From Rubrivivax sp. SCN 70-15 (lineage in GTDB: Bacteria > Pseudomonadota > Gammaproteobacteria > Burkholderiales > Burkholderiaceae_C): a stretch of 32,287 bases of DNA. Position 1 is the first letter of the stretch, and the number at the start of each line of letters is the position of its first letter. The translations under genes and the position numbers were made by a program. The stretch spans positions 1 to 32,287 of the forward strand of contig MEGM01000018.1 of NCBI GenBank assembly GCA_001725505.1. The letters run 5' to 3'. Of the stretch, positions 15,804 through 24,259 are shown piece after piece. The notes beneath the pieces were generated by a model, which was not told where the DNA came from, ran no database searches, and saw only the letters and a list, made by a program, of their open reading frames with translations.

Positions 15804-17258
15804 TCAGCCGTGCTGGATCGCCACCGTCTTGAGCGTCGAGAAGCCGTACAGCGCCTCGAAGCCCTTCTCGCGGCCGTGGCCCGAATGCTTGACGCCACCG
15901 AACGGCAGCTCGATGCCGCCGCCGGCGCCGTAGTTGTTGATGAACACCTGGCCGCATTGCAGCCGGCGCGCCATACGCAGCGCGCGGCTGCCGTCGCGCG
16001 TCCAGACCCCGGCGACGAGCCCGAACGGCGTGCCGTTGGCCAGCGCCAGCGCCTCTGCCTCGCCGTCGAAGGGGATCACCGCCTGCACCGGGCCGAAGAT
16101 CTCTTCCTGCGCGATCCGGTGCTCGCCCGGCACCGCGGCGACCAGCGTCGGCGGCACGTAGAAGCCGCCCGCCGGCAGCGTGCTCGCCAGCGCCGCCTGC
16201 GCCGCCACCGTCAGGCCGCTGTCGCGCACGAGCTCCAGGTAGCCCTGGACGATCTCGCGCTGGCGCGCGGAGATCAGCGGCCCCACCTCGGGGTCGTCCA
16301 GCGCCGGCCCGACGGTGAGCGCGCGGTAGCGCTCGGCCATGCGCGCGAGCACCGCGTCGAACACCGGCCGCTCGACCAGGATCCGGCTCGCCGCCGAGCA
16401 GGTCTGGCCCGCGTTCTGGATCCCGGCGTTCACCAGGAAGGGCAGCGCGGCGTCGAGGTCGGCATCGGCGAAGACGACCTGCGGGCTCTTGCCGCCGAGT
16501 TCCAGCGTCACCGGCACCGCGTTGCGCGCCGCCGCGGCCTGGATCAGCGCACCCACCGCGACCGAGCCGGTGAACGAGACGTGGCGCACGCCCGGGTGCG
16601 ACGCGAGCGCCGCGCCGGCCTCCTCGCCCAGGCCCGGCACGACGTTGAGCGCACCGGCGGGCAGGCCGGACTCGCCGGCGATGCGGGCGAACGCCAGCGC
16701 CGTCAGGCAGGCTTCCTCGGCCGGCTTGAGCACGCAGGCGTTGCCCATCGCGAGCGCTGCGCCGACGCTGCGGCCGATGATCTGCATCGGGTAATTCCAG
16801 GGCACGATGTGCGCCGTCACGCCATGCGGCTCGCGCAGCGTGAACGCGGTGTAGCCGTTCGCGAACGGGATCGTCTCGCCCATCAGCTTGTCCGCGGCGC
16901 CACCGTAGAACTCGAGGTAGCGCGCCAGCGCCAGCGCATCGGCGCGGCCCTGGCGCAGCGGCTTGCCGACGTCCAGCGCTTCCAGGCGCGCCAGTTCCTC
17001 GGCCTGCGCCGCGACGCGCGCGCTCATCTTCAGCAGCAGGCGGCCGCGCTCGGCGGCGCTGAGCCGCCCCCAGTCGCCCGCCAGCGCCGCCTCGGCGGCG
17101 TGCACCGCGGCGTCGACGTCGGCGGCGTTGCCGCGTGCGATCTGCGCCAGCAGGCTGCCGTCCGACGGATTCAGCAGCGGCAGCGTCTCGCCGCTCGCGC
17201 CGGGGCGCCAGCGGCCGCCGACGAAGACCGAGGTGGTGTCGAAGCTGATCCGGTTCAT
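15804..17258 (-). CDS. NAD(P)-dependent aldehyde dehydrogenase
   Basis: 484 residues, the standard length. Catalytic Cys287 lies in GQTCSA and the general base Glu253 in LELGGKSP. The cofactor-binding IVPWNYP (151-157) and FTGSVAVG (229-236) motifs are present, as is the C-terminal LPFGGVKHSGHGREKG block. The overall pattern resembles betaine-aldehyde / gamma-aminobutyraldehyde dehydrogenases of the broad ALDH superfamily, but the substrate cannot be assigned. It is the first gene of the pair with the SDR gene. The upstream region contains a perfect 8-bp stem (17286-17308). Confidence 0.94.
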   Translation of the reverse strand: MNRISFDTTSVFVGGRWRPGASGETLPLLNPSDGSLLAQIARGNAADVDAAVHAAEAALAGDWGRLSAAERGRLLLKMSARVAAQAEELARLEALDVGKPLRQGRADALALARYLEFYGGAADKLMGETIPFANGYTAFTLREPHGVTAHIVPWNYPMQIIGRSVGAALAMGNACVLKPAEEACLTALAFARIAGESGLPAGALNVVPGLGEEAGAALASHPGVRHVSFTGSVAVGALIQAAAARNAVPVTLELGGKSPQVVFADADLDAALPFLVNAGIQNAGQTCSAASRILVERPVFDAVLARMAERYRALTVGPALDDPEVGPLISARQREIVQGYLELVRDSGLTVAAQAALASTLPAGGFYVPPTLVAAVPGEHRIAQEEIFGPVQAVIPFDGEAEALALANGTPFGLVAGVWTRDGSRALRMARRLQCGQVFINNYGAGGGIELPFGGVKHSGHGREKGFEALYGFSTLKTVAIQHG

Positions 17259-17285
17259 CGAGGGTCTCCTGTTTCGATGATAGTT

Positions 17286-17308
17286 CCGGCCGCCTGCGCA
17301 GCGGCCGG
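17286..17308. other. Strong hairpin in a divergent intergenic region
   Basis: CCGGCCGC, a 7-nt loop and GCGGCCGG form a perfect 8-bp stem 28 nt upstream of the aldehyde dehydrogenase ATG, in the region that must also carry promoters for both divergent genes. It could be a 5' leader structure or a protein-binding palindrome; nothing in the sequence decides. Confidence 0.35.
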
Positions 17309-17407
17309 TCTCGGGCCGGCTCGACCGGGCACCCGATGCGTGACGAATTCACGACGGCGGTGCGGCGCCCGGGAATCCGCGGGGTCAGCGCAGTTCTGCG
17401 TGACAAA

Positions 17408-18574
17408 ATGTTTCAAGTGAGTTCCACAGGCCCCAAGTCGCGCACGAATCGCATCCGCTGCCCGGTCTGCAGCGCAGCGGTCGTTCGCGTGCACCGTGAC
17501 GGCCTGGACCGCTGGCTGAGCCAGTTCCGGCCCGCGCGCCGCTACACCTGCAGCGACCTCGGCTGCGGCTGGAGCGGCCGGCTCGCGGCAGCGCCGTCGG
17601 CCTCGCGCCTGGCCCGGCCCCTCGGCCCTCTGCCCTTGTCGACCTGGCTCATGATCGGCGCGGTGCTCGTGCTCGCCGCGGTCGACGGCACGCACCGCAC
17701 CCTGAAGGCCCGGGCCGCCGAGCGCGAACGGCTCGAGCTCCGGCTGGCCGCGGCCGAGGCCGGCACCGACGCCACCGCGTCGGGCTTCCCGGCCGGCTGG
17801 CATTTCGCCGGCAACCCGCTGCCGGCCCAGGACCCGCGCGCGCTGGCGAACCCGTCGCAGCTGACGCTGCTGCGCGGTTGCGTCTGGGGCTCGCCGGGAC
17901 GCGACCCCTATCGCGGCAGCACCGAACAGGCGCTGAAGGCGGCGCGCCTGCCCCCCGAGGTGGTGCACGAGGTCAGCGCGCTCATCGCCCGCGGGGCTGC
18001 GTCCGCCGACCTCGAGATCTCGGACGACGGCATCCGCACTCTCGACGGGCGGCGCGAGTTCAGCCCCAGGGTGCCGGCGATGGCCTTCGGCCATTCGCTG
18101 TGCTTCGACACCACGGTCAATTTCCAGCCCGGGCATGTCGAGCCGGCGCGCCTGTTCGAGGCCTCCGCCCGCGACGGCCGGCTGTTCAGCGTGATGGTGC
18201 CTTCGGTGTGCGGCAACGTCTCGGTGCTCAGCGAACGCGCCGTCGCGGGCGACGGTTCCGGGCCGGACGACCAGGGCCAGGTGCTCGCCGCACGCGCCGA
18301 GCTTCCCGACACCCCGCGCGCCACGCGCGCCGCGATGGCCCCCGCGTCCGCGAGCGATGGCGGCATCGGCGGGCTGCGGCGGGCGCGATCCAGCGCCGGC
18401 AGCCCCCCGGGCGGCGGCGGCACCGGCGCGAGGAAGGTCGGCGTCGCCGCAGCGAACAACGTTCCCGAGCCCGGCACGATCGCGATGGTTCCGCTGGCGC
18501 TGGCCGTGATGGCCTGGACGATGCGACGCCGGCGCCAGCGGCCGCCCCTCAAGAAGTCGCGCCGGGCGCCGTAA
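17408..18574 (+). CDS. PEP-CTERM protein with an N-terminal zinc ribbon
   Basis: 388 residues from the ATG at 17408 (MFQVSSTGPK); an in-frame ATG at 17336 would add 24 residues of no clear character. Order of parts: a C4 zinc-ribbon-like segment (Cys18, Cys21, Cys48, Cys53); one membrane helix (about 77-93, LPLSTWLMIGAVLVLAAV); a predicted extracytoplasmic domain with the blocks CVWGSPGRDPYRGS, FGHSLCFDTTVNFQPGH and VMVPSVCGNVSVL; a low-complexity Ala/Gly/Ser stretch. It ends in a PEP-CTERM sorting signal (VPEP at 352-355, a hydrophobic helix, then MRRRRQR). PEP-CTERM signals are cut by exosortase; none is in the window. The FGHSLCF region may correspond to a named PEP-CTERM family (I faintly recall 'MHFG'), but I cannot confirm this. 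A cytoplasmic zinc ribbon in place of a signal peptide is unusual. Confidence 0.75.
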   Translation: MFQVSSTGPKSRTNRIRCPVCSAAVVRVHRDGLDRWLSQFRPARRYTCSDLGCGWSGRLAAAPSASRLARPLGPLPLSTWLMIGAVLVLAAVDGTHRTLKARAAERERLELRLAAAEAGTDATASGFPAGWHFAGNPLPAQDPRALANPSQLTLLRGCVWGSPGRDPYRGSTEQALKAARLPPEVVHEVSALIARGAASADLEISDDGIRTLDGRREFSPRVPAMAFGHSLCFDTTVNFQPGHVEPARLFEASARDGRLFSVMVPSVCGNVSVLSERAVAGDGSGPDDQGQVLAARAELPDTPRATRAAMAPASASDGGIGGLRRARSSAGSPPGGGGTGARKVGVAAANNVPEPGTIAMVPLALAVMAWTMRRRRQRPPLKKSRRAP

Positions 18575-18646
18575 TCCCCGGGGTGGCGCCGGCCCCGAAC
18601 ATCGTTCGACGGCCGCAGACGCCGCGCGACCGTCCGGGGAATCATC

Positions 18647-19096
18647 TTGGAGACTTCTGCCGTACGCCGTGGGCTGGTGCGAGCACTGGCGCTCGCGGCG
18701 CTGCTCGGCGCCGGCGCCGCCTGCGCCGCGAGCGGTGTCGCACCGGCGCCTGACGACTTTGCCGGCCATCTGGCCGAACTGATCAACGACTACCGGCTGC
18801 GCCACGGCCTCGGGCCGCTCGCGATCACCGACGACCTCGAGACGCTGGCCAGCGAGCACAGCGTCAGCATGGCCGAGCGGCGCCAGCTCTCGCACGACGG
18901 CTTCCTCACGCGCTTCCATCGCGCGAGCAGCAAGGTCTGCGTCGAGAACGTGGGCTGGAACTTCCGCACGCCCGAAGGCCTGTTCAGGGGCTGGCGCGAA
19001 TCGCCCGAGCATCACCGCAACCTGCTCGAGCCCAAGGTCGAGCGCATGGGCATCGCGGTGGACGAGCGCTACGTGACCTTCTTCGCCTGCCGCTGA
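18647..19096 (+). CDS. Secreted CAP/SCP-domain protein
   Basis: 149 residues. The N-terminal signal peptide (ALALAALLGAGAACAAS) is followed by a CAP (cysteine-rich secretory / SCP-like) domain with the conserved blocks LINDYRLRHGLGPL, LASEHSVSMAER, LSHDGF, ENVGWNF and GWRESPEHHRNLL. The domain's cavity histidines are present in LSHDG and SPEHHRNLL. Bacterial CAP proteins are extracytoplasmic; their roles are mostly undefined. The start is probably TTG at 18647, six bases after a GGGGA site. A GTG at 18677 would still leave a signal peptide. It lies 72 nt after the PEP-CTERM gene on the same strand. A long GC palindrome follows. Confidence 0.85.
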   Translation: METSAVRRGLVRALALAALLGAGAACAASGVAPAPDDFAGHLAELINDYRLRHGLGPLAITDDLETLASEHSVSMAERRQLSHDGFLTRFHRASSKVCVENVGWNFRTPEGLFRGWRESPEHHRNLLEPKVERMGIAVDERYVTFFACR

Positions 19097-19110
19097 CGGC
19101 GTCGCGCCGG

Positions 19111-19128
19111 CGGCGGCGCGCGCCGCCG
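19111..19128 (+). terminator. GC-rich palindrome after the CAP gene
   Basis: CGGCGGCGC followed by GCGCCGCCG is a perfect 18-bp palindrome ending in TT, 15 nt past the stop and before the ABC-transporter operon. It is a likely stem-loop; the terminator role is inferred. Confidence 0.35.
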
Positions 19129-19148
19129 TTCAGGCATCATCGCCGGCG

Positions 19149-20105
19149 ATGGGTCTGTTCCTGCTCCGGCGCGCGGCCACCTTCCTGATCACGCTGGCGG
19201 TCGCGTCGGTGGTGGTGTTCTCGGTGCTCGAGCTGCTGCCCGGCAGCGCCGCCGAGGTGATCCTGGGCGACACCGCGACGCCGGAGTCGCTCGCCGCGCT
19301 GAACGCCAGGCTCGGCCTGGACCGGCCGCCGCTGCAGCGCTATCTGGCCTGGGTCGGCGGTCTGCTGCGCGGCCAGACCGAGAACAGCCTCAGCTACGAC
19401 ACGCCGACCGCCGAGCTGATCGCGCAGCGGCTGCAGGTCACGCTGCCGCTGGCCGTGATTTCGATGCTGCTCGCCGTCGCGCTCGCGCTCGCCGCCGGCG
19501 TCTACGCGGCGGCGCGCCACCACCGGCTCGGCGACGTCGGCGTGATGGCCGCGAGCCAGATCGGCATCGCGATTCCGAGCTTCTGGTTCGCGATCCTGCT
19601 CATCCTGGTCTTCGCGGTAAAGCTGCAGTGGGTCGGCGCCGGCGGCTTTCCGGGCTGGAGCGAGGACGACGGCGGCGGCCTCGTCCCCGGGCTGAAGGCG
19701 CTCGTGCTGCCGGCGGTGGCGCTGGCGGTCGTGCAGGCGGCGATCCTGGCGCGCGTCACGCGCTCGGCGGTGCTCGAGGTGATGCGCGAGGACTTCGTCC
19801 GCACCGCGCGCGCCAAGGGGCTGAGCCGGCGCCAGGCACTGTGGCGCCACGTGCTGCGCAACGCGATGATCCCGGTGCTCACCGTGATGGGCCTGCAGTT
19901 CGCGAACCTGATCACCGGCACCATCGTCGTCGAGAACGTGTTCGTGCTGCCCGGCATCGGCCGGCTCGTGTTCCAGGCGATCGCCAACCGCGACCTCGTC
20001 GTCGTGCGCGACGTCGTGATGCTGCTCGCCGCGACCGTCGTGCTCGTCAACTTCGTCGTCGACCTGCTCTACGCATTGATCGACCCGCGACTGCGCCATT
20101 CATGA
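19149..20105 (+). CDS. Dipeptide/oligopeptide ABC transporter permease (DppB-type)
   Basis: 318 residues with about six membrane helices. The N-terminal FLLRRAATFLITLAVASVVV helix is typical of DppB/OppB permeases. The cytoplasmic coupling loop with the EAA-type motif reads FVRTARAKGLSRRQALWRHVLRNA (split around residues 217-240), and the C-terminal LPGIGRLVFQAI block follows. It forms the heteromeric channel with the DppC-type permease, whose ATG overlaps its stop (ATGA). First gene of a six-gene plus-strand operon. The transported substrate is not known; the family carries peptides, glutathione, opines and nickel chelates. Confidence 0.94.
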   Translation: MGLFLLRRAATFLITLAVASVVVFSVLELLPGSAAEVILGDTATPESLAALNARLGLDRPPLQRYLAWVGGLLRGQTENSLSYDTPTAELIAQRLQVTLPLAVISMLLAVALALAAGVYAAARHHRLGDVGVMAASQIGIAIPSFWFAILLILVFAVKLQWVGAGGFPGWSEDDGGGLVPGLKALVLPAVALAVVQAAILARVTRSAVLEVMREDFVRTARAKGLSRRQALWRHVLRNAMIPVLTVMGLQFANLITGTIVVENVFVLPGIGRLVFQAIANRDLVVVRDVVMLLAATVVLVNFVVDLLYALIDPRLRHS

Positions 20106-20941
20106 GCGGATTCGTCTCGCGCGCGCGCCGCCATCCGAGCTTCGTCGTCGGCGCGCTGCTGACCGCGCTGCTCGTCGCCGCGGCGCTGCTGTCGCTGGTC
20201 TGGTCGCCCTGGCCGCCGGCGGACATCGACATCCCGCACAAGCTGCAGCCGCCGAGCGCCACGCACTGGCTCGGCACCGACAGCCTGGGCCGCGACGTCG
20301 CGTCGCAGCTGCTCGTCGGCTCGCGCAGCAGCATCGTCGTCGGCGTCGTCGCGGTCGGCATCGGCCTGGGCCTGGGTGTGCTGCTCGGCAGCCTGGCGGC
20401 GGCGCGGCGCGGCTGGGTCGAGGAGGCCGTGATGCGCGCATCCGACTTCACCTTCGCGTTCCCGGCGCTGCTCTCGGCGATCATGCTCAGTGCGATCTAC
20501 GGCCCGGGCCTGGTGACCAGCATCGTCGCGATCGGCATCTTCAACGTCCCGGTCTTCGCGCGCATCACGCGCGCTTCGGCGAACGCGGTCTGGGCGCGCG
20601 AATACGTGCTCGCCGCGCGCAGCGCCGGCAAGGGGCCGCTGCGCATCACGCTCGACCACGTGCTGCCGAACATCGCGAGCCCGCTGATCGTGCAGGCGAC
20701 GATCTCGTTCGCGACCGCGATCCTCGCCGAGGCCGCGCTGAGCTACCTCGGCCTGGGCACGCAGCCGCCGCAGCCGAGCTGGGGCCGGATGCTCAACGAC
20801 GCGCAGGCACAGATGTTCCAGGCGCCGCTGCTCGCGGTCTGGCCCGGGCTGGCGATCGTCTTCAGCGTGCTCGGGCTGAACCTGCTCGGCGACGGGCTGC
20901 GCGACCTGCTCGACCCGCGGCTCGCGCGGCGGCGCGGATGA
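20102..20941 (+). CDS. Dipeptide/oligopeptide ABC transporter permease (DppC-type)
   Basis: 279 residues. A single N-terminal helix is followed by the [12 protein letters not shown] segment, diagnostic of DppC/OppC permeases, then five more helices. The coupling motif [20 protein letters not shown] sits about residues 165-185. The C-terminal blocks [16 protein letters not shown] and [12 protein letters not shown] are also typical. It pairs with the DppB-type permease in the inner membrane. Start and stop each overlap the neighbouring gene by 4 nt. Confidence 0.95.
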   Translation: MSGFVSRARRHPSFVVGALLTALLVAAALLSLVWSPWPPADIDIPHKLQPPSATHWLGTDSLGRDVASQLLVGSRSSIVVGVVAVGIGLGLGVLLGSLAAARRGWVEEAVMRASDFTFAFPALLSAIMLSAIYGPGLVTSIVAIGIFNVPVFARITRASANAVWAREYVLAARSAGKGPLRITLDHVLPNIASPLIVQATISFATAILAEAALSYLGLGTQPPQPSWGRMLNDAQAQMFQAPLLAVWPGLAIVFSVLGLNLLGDGLRDLLDPRLARRRG

Positions 20942-21924
20942 TCGACGCTGCCGTCATGGGCTCGGGCCTGCTCGAAGTCACCGACCTGCGCGTCACGCTG
21001 CCCACCGCGCGCGGGCCGGCCGAGGCGCTGCGCGGCGTCTCGTTCTCCCTCGCGCGCGGGCAGACGCTCGGCCTGATCGGCGAATCGGGCAGCGGCAAGT
21101 CGATCACCGCGCTCGCGCTGATGGGCCTGCTGCCCGAGGGCGCCACGGTCACCGGGGCCATCCGCTTCGACGGCCGCGAACTGACCACGCTCGACGAAGC
21201 CTCGATGTGCACGCTGCGCGGCAACCGCATCGGCATGGTCTTCCAGGAGCCGATGACGGCGCTCAACCCGCTGCACAAGGTGGGCCGGCAGATCGCCGAG
21301 TCGCTGCGCCTGCACCGGGGCCTGAGCGCCCAGGCTGCGCGCGCCGAGGCGCTGCGCCTGCTCGACCGCGTCCGTCTGCCGCAGGCGGCGCAGCGCCTGG
21401 ACGCCTACCCGCACCAGCTCTCCGGCGGCCAGCGCCAGCGCGTCGTGATCGCGATCGCGCTGGCCTGCGGCCCCGACCTGCTCGTCGCCGACGAGCCGAC
21501 GACGGCGCTCGACGTGACGATCCAGCGCGAGGTGCTGGACCTGATCGCCGAGCTCGTGCGCGAGGACGGCATGGGTCTGCTGCTGATCAGCCACGACCTC
21601 GGCGTGATGGCCCAGACTGTGCAGCGCCTGCTCGTGATGTATGGCGGCACCGTGGTCGAGAGCGGGGCGACGGCCGCGGTCTTCGCACGCCTGGCCCACC
21701 CGTACACACGGGGCCTGTTCGCAGCGAGGCCGCGGCTGGGCATGGCGCGCAGCGAGCGGCTCGCCACCATCCCCGGGCGCGTGCCCGAGCTCTTCGACCT
21801 GCCGAGCGGATGCCCGTTCGCCGATCGCTGTTCGCTCGTCGTCGATGCCTGCCGCGCGGCGCCGCCGCCGGTGGTCGCCGTCGGCCCGGACCACGAGGCG
21901 CGCTGCCTGCGCGTGGACGGATGA
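20938..21924 (+). CDS. Peptide ABC transporter ATP-binding protein (DppD-type)
   Basis: 328 residues. Walker A is GESGSGKS (48-55), the Q-loop lies in [11 protein letters not shown], the signature in LSGGQRQR, Walker B is [12 protein letters not shown], and the H-loop is ISHDL. The C-terminal extension ([12 protein letters not shown], then [10 protein letters not shown] with the later cysteines) is the oligopeptide-transporter subfamily region that often binds an iron-sulfur cluster. It energises the two permeases from the cytoplasm. The start may be ATG 20938 or the internal ATG at 20956; the first overlaps the permease stop as ATGA, matching the rest of the operon. Confidence 0.95.
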   Translation: MIDAAVMGSGLLEVTDLRVTLPTARGPAEALRGVSFSLARGQTLGLIGESGSGKSITALALMGLLPEGATVTGAIRFDGRELTTLDEASMCTLRGNRIGMVFQEPMTALNPLHKVGRQIAESLRLHRGLSAQAARAEALRLLDRVRLPQAAQRLDAYPHQLSGGQRQRVVIAIALACGPDLLVADEPTTALDVTIQREVLDLIAELVREDGMGLLLISHDLGVMAQTVQRLLVMYGGTVVESGATAAVFARLAHPYTRGLFAARPRLGMARSERLATIPGRVPELFDLPSGCPFADRCSLVVDACRAAPPPVVAVGPDHEARCLRVDG

Positions 21925-22748
21925 GCGCGCCGCTGCTCGTCGTCGAGAACCTCGCGAAGCGCTATCGGCTGTCGCGCGAGCACCTGTTCGCTGCGGCCCC
22001 CGAGGTGCAGGCGCTGGAGGGCGTGAGCTTCACGCTGCAGCCCGGGCGCAGCCTCGGCGTGGTCGGCGAGTCGGGATCGGGCAAGAGCACGCTGGCGCGG
22101 CTGGTGATGGCGCTCGAGGGCCCGAGCGCCGGCCGCGTCGTGCTCGATGGCCGGGACCTGCATGCGCTCGCTCCGGCCGATCTGCGGCGCGCGCGCGCGC
22201 TGATGCAGATGGTGTTCCAGGACCCCTACGGTTCGCTCGACCCGCGCCGCAGCGTGCTGCAGACGGTGGCCGAGCCACTCGCGATCCTGCAGGGAGCGGG
22301 CTGCGCCGAGCAGCGCGATCGCGCCGCCGAGGCGCTGGACGCGGTCGGGCTGCGCAGCGCCGACCTGGCCAAGTACCCGCACGAGTTCTCCGGCGGCCAG
22401 CGCCAGCGCATCGCGATCGCGCGCGCGCTGATCACGCGCCCGAAGCTGATCGTCGCCGACGAGCCGGTGAGCGCGCTCGACGTCTCGGTGCAGGCGCAGG
22501 TGCTCAACCTGATGCAGGAACTTCGCGAGCGCTACGCGGTCAGCTATCTGTTCATCAGCCACGACCTGGCGGTGGTCGACCGGGTGTGCGACGAGGTCGT
22601 CGTGCTCTGGCAGGGGCGCATCGTCGAGCGCGGCGCGCCCGAGCGCCTGTTCCGCGACCCGCAGCACCCGTACACGCGCCGCCTGCTGGCCGCGGTGCCG
22701 GGCATGCCGCAGAATCCCCCACCTCACCCGCAAGGAGATCTTCGATGA
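21921..22748 (+). CDS. Peptide ABC transporter ATP-binding protein (DppF-type)
   Basis: 275 residues. Walker A is GESGSGKS (49-56), the Q-loop [11 protein letters not shown], the signature FSGGQRQR, Walker [13 protein letters not shown] and the H-loop ISHDL. The [10 protein letters not shown] block and the [12 protein letters not shown] end are DppF/OppF hallmarks. It is the second ATPase of the heterodimer. Shorter than many DppF proteins because the C-terminal cysteine-rich extension is absent. Its 3' end contains the ribosome-binding site (AAGGAG, 22732-22737) for the substrate-binding protein gene that overlaps it by 4 nt. Confidence 0.95.
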   Translation: MSAPLLVVENLAKRYRLSREHLFAAAPEVQALEGVSFTLQPGRSLGVVGESGSGKSTLARLVMALEGPSAGRVVLDGRDLHALAPADLRRARALMQMVFQDPYGSLDPRRSVLQTVAEPLAILQGAGCAEQRDRAAEALDAVGLRSADLAKYPHEFSGGQRQRIAIARALITRPKLIVADEPVSALDVSVQAQVLNLMQELRERYAVSYLFISHDLAVVDRVCDEVVVLWQGRIVERGAPERLFRDPQHPYTRRLLAAVPGMPQNPPPHPQGDLR

Positions 22749-24259
22749 GCGTCCAGCGCCGTACCGTCAACGCCCTGCTCGCCGGCCTGCCGCTGGCCGG
22801 CGCCCTCGATGCCGCCCGTGCGCAGAGACCGAAGAACCAGGCCGTGCTCGGCATGATCCTCGAGCCCACGAGCCTGGACCCGACCACCGCGCCGGCGGCG
22901 GCGATCGGCGAGATCGTCCACTACAACATCTTCGAGGGCCTGACGAAGATCGGCATGGACGGCGCGGTGACGCCGCTGCTCGCCGAGAGCTGGACCGTCG
23001 CCCCCGACGGCAAGAGCTACACCTTCAGGCTCAGGAAGGGGGTCGCGTTCTCGGACGGCTCGCCGCTCGACAGCTCGACGGTCAAGTTCGCGTTCGAGCG
23101 CGCGAAGGCGCCGGGCAGCACGAACAAGGCGAAGAAGGCGGTGTTCGACAACATCTCCAGCATCGCCACCTACGACCCGCAGACGGTGATCCTGACGCTG
23201 AACAAGGCAGACCCGACGATGCCGTTCCGCCTGGGCGAGAACACCGCGGTGATCCTGCACCCGAAGACCGCGGCGCAGGCTGCGACGAACCCGGTCGGCA
23301 CCGGGCCGTACAAGCTCGAGAACTGGAACAAGGGCAGCAGCGTCACGCTCGTCAAGTGGCCGGGCTGGCGCGACGCCGCGAAGGTCGAGCTCGAGCGCGT
23401 GACCTTCCGCTTCATCAACGACGCGGCGGCCCAGGTCGCAGCGCTGCTCGCCGGCGACATCGACGGCATGCCGCGCTTCGGCGCGCTGCAGGCGATGGCG
23501 CAGTTCCAGCACGACGCCCGCTTCACGGTCCAGGTCGGCAGCACCGCGGGCAAGGGCATCATGGCGATCAACAACCGCCGCAAGCCGCTGAGCGACGTGC
23601 GCGTGCGCCGCGCGCTGATGCACGCGATCGACCGCAAGGCCTTCATCGACGGCGCGCAGCAGGGGCTGGGGCGGCCGATCGGCAGCCATTTCGCGCCCAC
23701 CGACGCGGGCTACCTCGACCTCACCGGGATGTACCCGTTCGACCCGGACAAGGCGCGCGCGCTGCTGAAGGAGGCCGGCGTCACGGCGCCGCTGAACCTG
23801 GTGCTGACGCTGCCGCCACCGCCCTACGCGCGCCAGGGCGGCGAGATCGTCGCGGCGATGCTGGCCAAGGTCGGCGTGAACGCGAAGATCGAGAACGTCG
23901 AATGGGCGCAGTGGCTGTCCGGGCCGTTCAAGGGCAACTTCGACCTGACGATCATCAACCACGTCGAGCCGCTCGACTACGTCACCGCCTACACCGACCC
24001 GAACTACTACTTCGGCTACGACAGCCCGGTGTTCCGCAAGCTCGTCGCCGACTACGCGACCACCGGCGACAAGCGCGAGGCGCTCAAGCTCTGGCACCAG
24101 ATCCAGCGCCAGCTCGCGATCGACTCGGTCAATGCGTTCATCTGGAACCCGGCCCAGGTCGCGGTGTTCAGGCGCGGACTGCACGGCCTGTGGAACAGCT
24201 CGCCGATCTTCGCCAACGACCTCGCCGCGGTCGGCTGGGGACCGGTGAAGAAGGCGTGA
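22745..24259 (+). CDS. Peptide ABC transporter substrate-binding protein (SBP_bac_5 family)
   Basis: 504 residues. The N-terminal export signal ([18 protein letters not shown], cut probably after ARA) contains a twin-arginine pair and may use the Tat or Sec route. The mature part follows the extracellular solute-binding family 5 pattern: [50 protein letters not shown], and [15 protein letters not shown]. It delivers substrate to the permeases in the periplasm. A strong AAGGAG site 7 nt before the ATG should give high expression despite the 4-nt overlap with dppF. The last codons overlap the amidase start as GTGA. Confidence 0.95.
   Translation: MSVQRRTVNALLAGLPLAGALDAARAQRPKNQAVLGMILEPTSLDPTTAPAAAIGEIVHYNIFEGLTKIGMDGAVTPLLAESWTVAPDGKSYTFRLRKGVAFSDGSPLDSSTVKFAFERAKAPGSTNKAKKAVFDNISSIATYDPQTVILTLNKADPTMPFRLGENTAVILHPKTAAQAATNPVGTGPYKLENWNKGSSVTLVKWPGWRDAAKVELERVTFRFINDAAAQVAALLAGDIDGMPRFGALQAMAQFQHDARFTVQVGSTAGKGIMAINNRRKPLSDVRVRRALMHAIDRKAFIDGAQQGLGRPIGSHFAPTDAGYLDLTGMYPFDPDKARALLKEAGVTAPLNLVLTLPPPPYARQGGEIVAAMLAKVGVNAKIENVEWAQWLSGPFKGNFDLTIINHVEPLDYVTAYTDPNYYFGYDSPVFRKLVADYATTGDKREALKLWHQIQRQLAIDSVNAFIWNPAQVAVFRRGLHGLWNSSPIFANDLAAVGWGPVKKA

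Noticed and set aside
15630-17420. A long plus-strand open frame opposite the SDR and aldehyde dehydrogenase genes
   Set aside because: Shadow of two genes with complete catalytic motifs on the minus strand.
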